Shown here: one piece after another, positions 58,048 to 64,000 of the stretch
How the letters are laid out: every line of letters begins with the position of its first letter
How positions within the stretch are numbered: the stretch's first letter is position 1
DNA from: Ancylobacter mangrovi
GTDB lineage: Bacteria > Pseudomonadota > Alphaproteobacteria > Rhizobiales > Xanthobacteraceae
Direction: 5' to 3'
Assembly (NCBI RefSeq): GCF_024752355.1
Contig: NZ_JANTHZ010000002.1
Location: 620,001-684,000, forward strand
Length of the DNA: 64,000 bases
Made by a program: the position numbers and the translations under genes
The notes under the pieces: model-generated
Seen by the model: the letters and a program-made list of their open reading frames with translations, nothing else
What the model was told of the DNA's origin: nothing
Databases searched by the model: none

Positions 58048-58791
58048 TCAGCTCTTGGGCGCGCCGCCGACGGGCGCACCCGTGCCGAGCGTCTGCCCAC
58101 CGGCGGCCGGCGTGCCCGATGCCGGGGCGCCGGCCGCCTGGCTGCCGGGCTCCTTGCCGCCATTGGCGCGCTTGGTGGCGAAATAGGAAGCGAGCTGCAT
58201 CTTGATGGTGTCGGCCACCACCTGGGAGGCGCGGTTCTGTGCGTCGCGAATGGCGCGCTCGCGAGCGAAGCGCTGGTAGCCGCTGTCCACCGATGCCTTG
58301 CCGAAGGCCATGTTAGAGGTCAGCGTGACCGGTTTCTTCGGGTCGGTGTTGTCGACCAGGCGCCAGAGCGCCTGCACCGAGACCAGCTCGACCTCGGGAA
58401 GGCCGGACACGGAATCGACGATGGCCGCGGTGGTGTTGTCGGTGGCGCGCATCTCGAGGCGATAGGGCGTGCCGGACGGATTACCGGCACCGCCGGTGAG
58501 CGCGAAGATCAGGTCGTTGCGCACCTCGTTGCCGATGCGCCCTGCGGAGAACACGATCTCGATGTCGCTGAGCTGCTGCTGCATCGAGGGGCCCTGCTCG
58601 TCCGGCTTCTGCGCGTACATCGGCTGGAAGCAGCCGGCGGTCGACAGGGCGAGCAGCCCCGCGCCCGCGATGCCGAGCAGGCGGGAGCCCCATGCGCGGC
58701 GCACCGGCGCAGGGTGGGTCGACGAGCCGAGCGTCGACGGGCCGAGGGTCGACGGGCGAGCGGTCCGGCGGGACGAATCAGGCGACGACAT
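58048..58791 (-). CDS. lptE: LPS assembly lipoprotein LptE
   Basis: 247 aa. Outer-membrane lipoprotein that plugs LptD. Signal with lipobox LSTAGC (cysteine about residue 54) after an unusually long N-terminus containing a PSTLG repeat; the true start may be nearer the signal (for example at [11 protein letters not shown]). The mature part QPMYAQ ... [25 protein letters not shown] and the [31 protein letters not shown] helix are typical. Overlaps leuS by 14 nt; the leuS-lptE-holA order is universal in Proteobacteria. Confidence 0.93.
   Translation of the reverse strand: MSSPDSSRRTARPSTLGPSTLGSSTHPAPVRRAWGSRLLGIAGAGLLALSTAGCFQPMYAQKPDEQGPSMQQQLSDIEIVFSAGRIGNEVRNDLIFALTGGAGNPSGTPYRLEMRATDNTTAAIVDSVSGLPEVELVSVQALWRLVDNTDPKKPVTLTSNMAFGKASVDSGYQRFARERAIRDAQNRASQVVADTIKMQLASYFATKRANGGKEPGSQAAGAPASGTPAAGGQTLGTGAPVGGAPKS
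58726..58755. repeat. two tandem 15-bp units in lptE
   Basis: GCCGAGCGTCGACGG followed by GCCGAGGGTCGACGG, one base different, encoding the PSTLG pentapeptide twice in the N-terminus of LptE. Confidence 0.7.
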
Positions 58792-61387
58792 TCACGATCC
58801 TCTGCGGAACCACGATGATACGCTTCGGCGCACGCCCGTCGAGTGCCTGCGACACCAGCTCGAGCGCGAGCACGGCCTTTTCGACCTCGCCGGGGCTGGC
58901 TTCCTTCGGCACGGTGATCTCGCCGCGCCGCTTGCCGTTGATCTGAATCGGCAGCGTAACGGTGTCCTCCACCAGCAGCGCGGGGTCGATCTCGGGCCAG
59001 CCCGCCTCCGCCGCGAGCCCGGCGCCACCGATCCCCGCCCAGCATTCCTCGGCCAGATGGGGCACCATCGGCGCGACCACGGCGACGAGGAAGGCGGCGG
59101 CTTCGCGCAGGGCGAACGCCCAGTCGGGCGTCACGCCGGCCTTGCGCGCGGCGCCGATGGCGTCGCCGAACTGGTTGGCGAAGCTGTGCACCCGGGCGAC
59201 GGCAACGTTGAAGCGCAGCCGCTCGACATCGTCCGCGACCTGGGCCGCAAGCCGGTGCGAGGCGCGCCGCAGGGCCATCGGTTCGTCACCGAAACGATCG
59301 GGCATCGGCGTATCGGCGGGCGCCAGCGCGGTGGTGTCGCCGACCAGGCGCCAGATCCGCTGCACGAAGCGCCAGGCGCCCTCGATGCCGGCGCTGGTCC
59401 ACTCGCTGTCGCGCTCGGGAGGCGTGTCGGCCAGCATGAACCAGCGCGCGCAGTCGACGCCGTAGGTGTCGGCGACGATCTCGGGCGGCACCACGTTGCG
59501 CTTGGACTTCGACATCTTCTCCGGCGCGCCGACCGTCACCGGCTCGCCGGTGCCGACCTTGACCGCGGTGCCGTCGGGCCGCTTCTCCACTTCCTCCGGG
59601 AACAGCCACTTGCCAGCCGTGTCCTTATAGGTCTCGTGGACGATCATGCCCTGCGTGAACAGGCCCGCGAACGGCTCCTCGATCGAGACCCGGCCGAGCT
59701 TCTTCAGCGTGCGGATGAAGAAGCGCGAATAGAGCAGGTGCAGGATCGCGTGCTCGATGCCGCCGATATACTGGTCGACCGGCAGCCAGTGGTCGGCCGC
59801 CGCCTTCTGCAGCGGCGCGGTGCCGGGCTCGGAGGCGAAGCGGGCGAAGTACCAGGACGAATCCACGAAGGTGTCCATGGTGTCGGTCTCGCGCCGCGCC
59901 GGCCCGCCGCAATGCGGGCAGGTCACGTGCTTCCACGTCGGGTGGTGGTCGAGCGGATTGCCGGGCTGGTCGAAGCTGACGTCGTCGGGCAGCCGCACCG
60001 GGAGCTGGTCCTGCGGCACCGGGACCGGGCCGCAGGCGTCGCAATGGATGATCGGGATCGGGCAGCCCCAGTAGCGCTGGCGCGAGATGCCCCAGTCACG
60101 CAGGCGGTAGTTCACCGCGCGCTCGCCGACGGCGGAATTGCCGAGCAGTTCGCCCTCCAGCCGCGCGGCAACCGCCTCCTTGGCCTCGGGCACCGACATG
60201 CCGTTGAGGAAACCGGAGTGGAACAGCGTGCCGTCGCCCTCATAGGGACCGCCGTCGAGCTCGAAGCTCGCCGGGTCGGCGTCGGGCGGCAGCACGACCG
60301 GGGTGATCGGCAGGCCGTATTTGCTGGCGAAGTCGTAGTCGCGCTGGTCGTGCGCCGGGCAGCCGAAGATGGCGCCGGTGCCGTATTCCATCAGCACGAA
60401 ATTGGCGACATAGACCGGCAGGTGCGGCCCGCCGAGCGGGTGCGCCACCGTGAGGCCGGTGTCGTAGCCCATCTTCTCCTGGGTCTCGATCTCGGCGGTG
60501 GAGGTGCCGCCACGCCGGCATTCCTCGACGAAGGCCTTCAGCGCCGGATCGGTCGCGGCCAGCGTCTCGGTCAGAGGATGGCCGGGCGAGAGCGCGAGGA
60601 AGGAGGCGCCGAACAGCGTGTCCGGCCGGGTGGTGTAGACCTTGATCTCCTGCGGCAGCTCGGGCGCCGGGTTCTCCAGCGCGAAGCGCACATGCAGCCC
60701 CTCGGAGCGGCCGATCCAGTTGCGCTGCATCAGGCGCACCTTCTCGGGCCAGCGCTCCAGCGTGTCGAGGCCGGCGAGCAGCTCGTCCGAGGCGTCGGAG
60801 ATGCGGAAGAACCACTGGGCGAGCTTGCGCCGCTCGACCAGCGCGCCCGAGCGCCAGCCGCGCCCGTCGATCACCTGCTCGTTGGCGAGCACGGTGTTGT
60901 CGACCGGGTCCCAGTTCACCTCGCTCTCGCGGCGATAGACGAAGCCGCCCTTGAAGAAGTCGAGGAAGATGCGCTGCTGCTCGCCGTAATAGTCGACGTC
61001 GCAGGTCGCGATCTCGCGCGACCAGTCGAGCGACAGGCCGAGCAGCTTGAGCTGCTCGCGCATGGTGGCGATGTTCTCGTAGGTCCATTCGCGCGGATGG
61101 GTCTTGCGCTCGATGGCGGCGTTCTCGGCCGGCAGGCCGAAGGCGTCCCAGCCCATCGGGTGCAGGACGTTGAAGCCCTTCATCCGCTTGAAGCGCGCCA
61201 CCACGTCGCCCATGACGTAGTTGCGACCGTGGCCGATATGGATGCGCCCGGACGGATAGGGGAACATCTCGAGCACGTAGTATTTCGGACGGGGATCGTC
61301 GTTGCGGGTGCGATAGATGCCGCGCTCGTCCCAGATCTTCTGCCAGCGGGGCTCGGCCTCGCGTGCGTTGTAGCGCTCGGTGCTCAT
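58778..61387 (-). CDS. leuS: leucyl-tRNA synthetase
   Basis: 869 aa, class Ia. HIGH motif in [20 protein letters not shown]1 editing domain with [40 protein letters not shown] as MSKSKRNVV, and the C-terminal anticodon domain ending [11 protein letters not shown]. The ATG at 61387 ([15 protein letters not shown]) matches the alphaproteobacterial start; an ATG 12 nt upstream (61399) is also possible. First gene of leuS-lptE-holA. The editing domain is complete, so mischarged tRNA is cleared. Confidence 0.97.
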   Translation of the reverse strand: MSTERYNAREAEPRWQKIWDERGIYRTRNDDPRPKYYVLEMFPYPSGRIHIGHGRNYVMGDVVARFKRMKGFNVLHPMGWDAFGLPAENAAIERKTHPREWTYENIATMREQLKLLGLSLDWSREIATCDVDYYGEQQRIFLDFFKGGFVYRRESEVNWDPVDNTVLANEQVIDGRGWRSGALVERRKLAQWFFRISDASDELLAGLDTLERWPEKVRLMQRNWIGRSEGLHVRFALENPAPELPQEIKVYTTRPDTLFGASFLALSPGHPLTETLAATDPALKAFVEECRRGGTSTAEIETQEKMGYDTGLTVAHPLGGPHLPVYVANFVLMEYGTGAIFGCPAHDQRDYDFASKYGLPITPVVLPPDADPASFELDGGPYEGDGTLFHSGFLNGMSVPEAKEAVAARLEGELLGNSAVGERAVNYRLRDWGISRQRYWGCPIPIIHCDACGPVPVPQDQLPVRLPDDVSFDQPGNPLDHHPTWKHVTCPHCGGPARRETDTMDTFVDSSWYFARFASEPGTAPLQKAAADHWLPVDQYIGGIEHAILHLLYSRFFIRTLKKLGRVSIEEPFAGLFTQGMIVHETYKDTAGKWLFPEEVEKRPDGTAVKVGTGEPVTVGAPEKMSKSKRNVVPPEIVADTYGVDCARWFMLADTPPERDSEWTSAGIEGAWRFVQRIWRLVGDTTALAPADTPMPDRFGDEPMALRRASHRLAAQVADDVERLRFNVAVARVHSFANQFGDAIGAARKAGVTPDWAFALREAAAFLVAVVAPMVPHLAEECWAGIGGAGLAAEAGWPEIDPALLVEDTVTLPIQINGKRRGEITVPKEASPGEVEKAVLALELVSQALDGRAPKRIIVVPQRIVNVVA

Positions 61388-61472
61388 CGGCGGGTTCATG
61401 GGCGGATGTCGTCTAGGCCTGGTCAGGATGTCATCGGATGGCGCGGGACTAGGCACGAAGTCCGGCGCCCGG

Positions 61473-63266
61473 TCAACCGTCGGCTGACGTTCCGCCGTCC
61501 GAGGAGGAGACGATGGCCGCTTCCGGGTCGGGCTCGTGGCGCACCGAGGGCGCGCAGCGCACCGCGTTGCGGCCCGCCGCCTTGGCGTCGTAGAGCGCCC
61601 GGTCGGCGGCGACGAACAGGTCGGACAGCGTGATCTCCGGCCCGGGCCGGCAGGCGGCGCAGCCGACGCTGATCGAGACGAAGCCGGCCGGCAGGCCATC
61701 ATGGGGAATGGCGAGTTTCTCGACGGCCGCGCGCAGCCGCTCGGCGACGTCGCTCGCCGCCTCCACCGCGGCGCCGGGCATGAGCACCGCGAACTCCTCG
61801 CCACCGATGCGCGCGACGATGTCGGTGCCGCGCACGGTCGAGGCCAGGGCCTGCGCCAGCCGGCGGATGCAGTCGTCGCCTTCCTTGTGGCCGTAGCGGT
61901 CGTTGAACTTCTTGAAGTGGTCGATGTCGAGGATCAGCATCGCGAGCTGCGAGGCGGTGCCCCATTGCAGCGCGGCCACCGCGTCGAAGCTGCGCCGGTT
62001 GGCGATGCCGGTCAGCGGGTCGAGGCTGGCGAGCGAGCTGAGGCGCCGGTTGGCGCTGCGCAGCGCGTTCTCGCGCCGGGTCAGCTCCTCGGTCATGGAT
62101 TCGAAGGCGACCGCCAGCGGCTGGATCTCGGTGATCAGGGTCGGTGCCCGCTCGGTCTCGATCGCCTCGCCGCGGCCGAAGCGCACCAGCCGGTTGGCGA
62201 GCGCGCGCACCGGCGCCACGATCAGCCGCTCGCCGGCGATCCACAGGCCGAGGAAGATGATGCAGCTCGCCAGCAGCAACGTCATGCCGGCCTGGAAGGT
62301 GGCGCGCTCGATCGGCGTCAGGATGGTGCGCTCGTCGACGCCGACCAGCAGGTGCATGTTGGTGGAAGGCAGGCGGCTGTAGCCGTAGATGCGGCGCACG
62401 CCATCCGGGCCCTGGGCGGTGACCGTGCCGCTGGTGCGGCTGAGCGAGGGGGCGACGAAGGCCTTCTGCCCCATCTCGCGGCCGATCAGCGCCGGGTCCT
62501 CGGGATAGGTGATCATGACCCGGCCCGCCGGGTCGACGATCATCATCTCGGCGCCGGGCCCAAGCTCGCTGACGATCTCGAGCGGGAACAGCTCGCGGAT
62601 ATCGACCCGCGCCACCAGCACGCCGGCGACCCGGCCGCCCGGCGCCACCAGCGACTGGGCGGCATAGACGCTCGGCAGCCCGGTGACGAAGGAGCGCGCC
62701 ACCGTGTCGATCGAGGGGATACCGCGCATGGCGATGCGGAAATAGTCGCGCCCGGACAGGTCGAGGCCCTCGGCGTTCGGCGAGGTGCCGCAGCGCACGA
62801 TGCCGTTGGCGGCGGTGACGGCGAGCGAATCCGCCACCGGCACCACCTCCAGCACGCGGCCGAGGCGCGAGCAGATCTCCGGCGTGCTGGGCGTGAGGCC
62901 GGGATCGGGTGGCGGGGCCTGTGGGTCGGTGCCCGGCGAGAAGCTGAACGCGTCCTCCGGCGTCATCTGGCTGTCGGAGGCGAGGGTCGCCAGCATGGTG
63001 CGGATCGAGACCAGGGCGTTCTGGTACTGGGAGACGCCGCGCTCGGTAACTTCGAACACATGGCGCTCGGCAGCGGCGAGGTCGCTGCGTTCGAGCCGGA
63101 CGATGCTCATCGTGCGCTCGGCAATAACCAGCGTCATGGCCAGCGCGGCGAGGAAGCCGAGACGTAGGCGAAGGCTGACGGTGCGCGAGGGCTTTACCTC
63201 GCCCTGCCGGCGCCGCAGGCGGTCGACGCCATCGGCACCCGGCTGGTTGTCCTCGGTCACGGCCAA
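61473..63266 (-). CDS. membrane diguanylate cyclase with periplasmic sensor
   Basis: 597 aa. One transmembrane helix at about 33-50, a periplasmic cache-type domain (about 60-330; [33 protein letters not shown]), a second helix (about 335-355), a HAMP-like segment, then a GGDEF domain (about 420-570). The active site is GGEEF and an inhibitory I-site RGTD stands 5 residues before it, so the enzyme is probably active and product-inhibited. Makes c-di-GMP in response to an unknown periplasmic ligand. Single gene, upstream of leuS on the same strand. Confidence 0.93.
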   Translation of the reverse strand: MAVTEDNQPGADGVDRLRRRQGEVKPSRTVSLRLRLGFLAALAMTLVIAERTMSIVRLERSDLAAAERHVFEVTERGVSQYQNALVSIRTMLATLASDSQMTPEDAFSFSPGTDPQAPPPDPGLTPSTPEICSRLGRVLEVVPVADSLAVTAANGIVRCGTSPNAEGLDLSGRDYFRIAMRGIPSIDTVARSFVTGLPSVYAAQSLVAPGGRVAGVLVARVDIRELFPLEIVSELGPGAEMMIVDPAGRVMITYPEDPALIGREMGQKAFVAPSLSRTSGTVTAQGPDGVRRIYGYSRLPSTNMHLLVGVDERTILTPIERATFQAGMTLLLASCIIFLGLWIAGERLIVAPVRALANRLVRFGRGEAIETERAPTLITEIQPLAVAFESMTEELTRRENALRSANRRLSSLASLDPLTGIANRRSFDAVAALQWGTASQLAMLILDIDHFKKFNDRYGHKEGDDCIRRLAQALASTVRGTDIVARIGGEEFAVLMPGAAVEAASDVAERLRAAVEKLAIPHDGLPAGFVSISVGCAACRPGPEITLSDLFVAADRALYDAKAAGRNAVRCAPSVRHEPDPEAAIVSSSDGGTSADG

Positions 63267-63420
63267 TCCCGGGTCGGCGTATCTGCCATTGCAGGGAGTT
63301 ATCGTTGCGGCACGAACGCCAAGAAGTGAGATACAGCAAGAACCGCATGTTTCAAGCCGCTTTCCTTGACAATGGCCCCGTCACCTCGCATTGCGGGCGC
63401 GTCGCCGGCCGGAGATCAGC

Positions 63421-64000
63421 ATGACAGTGGAGCAGGACAGCCTGGTGGTCCACCGCCTCGCCGAGGTGCGGGCCCGCATCGAGCGTGCCTGCCGCGACGC
63501 CGGGCGCGCGCCGGACGAGGTCCACCTCGTCGCCGTCTCCAAGACCTTCGAGGCGGCCCACATCGCGCCCGCCATCGAGGCCGGCCAGCGCCTGTTCGGC
63601 GAGAACCGGGTGCAGGAGGCGAAGGGCAAGTGGCCGGCCCTGCGTGCCGCGCATCCCGACATCGAGCTGCACCTGATCGGCCCGCTGCAGACCAACAAGG
63701 TGCGCGAGGCGCTGGCGCTGTTCGACGTCATCCATACGCTCGACCGGCCCTCGCTCGCCGCCGCCCTCGCCAAGGAGCTGGCCCGGCCGGAAGCCCGTCC
63801 CGCGCCGCGCCTGCTGGTGCAGGTGAATACCGGCGAGGAGCCGCAGAAGGCCGGCGTCGCGCCCGAAGAGGCCGACGCCTTCATCGCCACCTGCCGCGAT
63901 ACCCACGGTCTCGCCGTCGAGGGGCTGATGTGCATCCCGCCGGCGGACGAGCCGGCGGCGCCGCATTTCGCCCTGCTCGCGACCATTGCGCGGCGCAACG
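63421..64000 (+). CDS. YggS-type PLP homeostasis protein (3' end beyond window)
   Basis: Partial, 193 codons visible. Single-domain PLP-binding barrel (PLPBP/YggS), which buffers pyridoxal phosphate. VHLVAVSKTFEAAHIAPAIEAGQRLFGENRVQEA has the PLP lysine (VSK) and the FGENR motif; LHLIGPLQTNKVREA and LLVQVNTGEEPQKAGV follow. The TLL/GS phosphate loop lies beyond the edge. Divergent from the diguanylate cyclase gene. Confidence 0.95.
   Translation, partial: MTVEQDSLVVHRLAEVRARIERACRDAGRAPDEVHLVAVSKTFEAAHIAPAIEAGQRLFGENRVQEAKGKWPALRAAHPDIELHLIGPLQTNKVREALALFDVIHTLDRPSLAAALAKELARPEARPAPRLLVQVNTGEEPQKAGVAPEEADAFIATCRDTHGLAVEGLMCIPPADEPAAPHFALLATIARRN

Noticed and set aside
58469-61633. 1054-codon open frame opposite leuS/lptE
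   Set aside because: Antisense shadow; leuS has all synthetase motifs and a clear reading direction.

Overview
The window is 64 kb of a GC-rich chromosome from an alphaproteobacterium, most likely order Hyphomicrobiales (Rhizobiales), and plausibly near Xanthobacteraceae. The reasons are the core-gene order maf-aroE-coaE-dnaQ / secB / Tim44-like, the NAD-dependent formate dehydrogenase cluster fdsGBA-fdhD-fdsD, an OlsB-type ornithine-lipid acyltransferase, and the small heat-shock protein/DUF1150 pair. The gene order around 41-57 kb (ppsR-maf-aroE-coaE-dnaQ on one side; hemE-hemJ-rho ... mnmE-mnmG-rsmG-parA-parB on the other) is the arrangement that flanks the replication origin in Caulobacter and relatives. 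I therefore infer that the chromosomal origin lies in or near this window. No rRNA, tRNA, CRISPR array, insertion sequence or prophage was seen.

Layout. 0-5.6 kb: an accessory uptake/catabolism locus on the minus strand (fumarylacetoacetase-family hydrolase, fused double-domain ABC permease, ABC ATPase, alpha/beta hydrolase running off the left edge), divergent from a FadR-type GntR regulator, with two copies of a TTGGTNTACCAA palindrome in the shared promoter region. 5.6-7.4 kb: a Kef-type cation/proton antiporter. 7.7-13.8 kb: the molybdenum formate dehydrogenase operon, preceded by a perfect 19-bp inverted repeat and followed by a hairpin terminator. 14-18.7 kb: comM/yifB, an 835-bp gap, olsB, then hsp20 and a DUF1150 gene behind a heat-shock-like promoter and a leader that may fold as an RNA thermometer. 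18.7-24.4 kb: gshB, a YraN-family gene, rsmI, a LpoA-like lipoprotein, hemW and rdgB. 24.4-27.2 kb: rph and, divergently, hrcA-grpE. 27.2-30 kb: a secreted protein of unknown function, alkB and coaA. 30-33.8 kb: the histidine operon hisB-DUF2628-hisH-hisA-hisF-hisE. 34-37.2 kb: an MFS transporter and hslVU. 37.2-41.2 kb: a tightly overlapping xre-smr-mltA-Tim44 run and secB. 41.2-45 kb: dnaQ-coaE-aroE-maf-ppsR. 45-57 kb: hemE, hemJ, rho, a small membrane protein, a DUF255 thioredoxin-fold protein, mnmE, mnmG, rsmG, parA, parB. 57-64 kb: holA, lptE, leuS, a GGDEF diguanylate cyclase and a YggS-type PLP protein cut by the right edge.

Most of the window is core housekeeping with dense, overlapping operons (many ATGA junctions). 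The points most worth a second look are non-coding: four ParB-type parS palindromes on both sides of the proposed origin, including one inside the rsmG coding sequence and one near 37.2 kb; DnaA-box-like sequences between ppsR and hemE and a perfect one in a convergent gap near 48.8 kb; the hsp20 leader; the twin GntR operators; and the inverted repeat in front of the formate dehydrogenase operon. No clearly new multi-gene system was found; the GntR-controlled locus at the left edge is the best candidate for undescribed substrate specificity.
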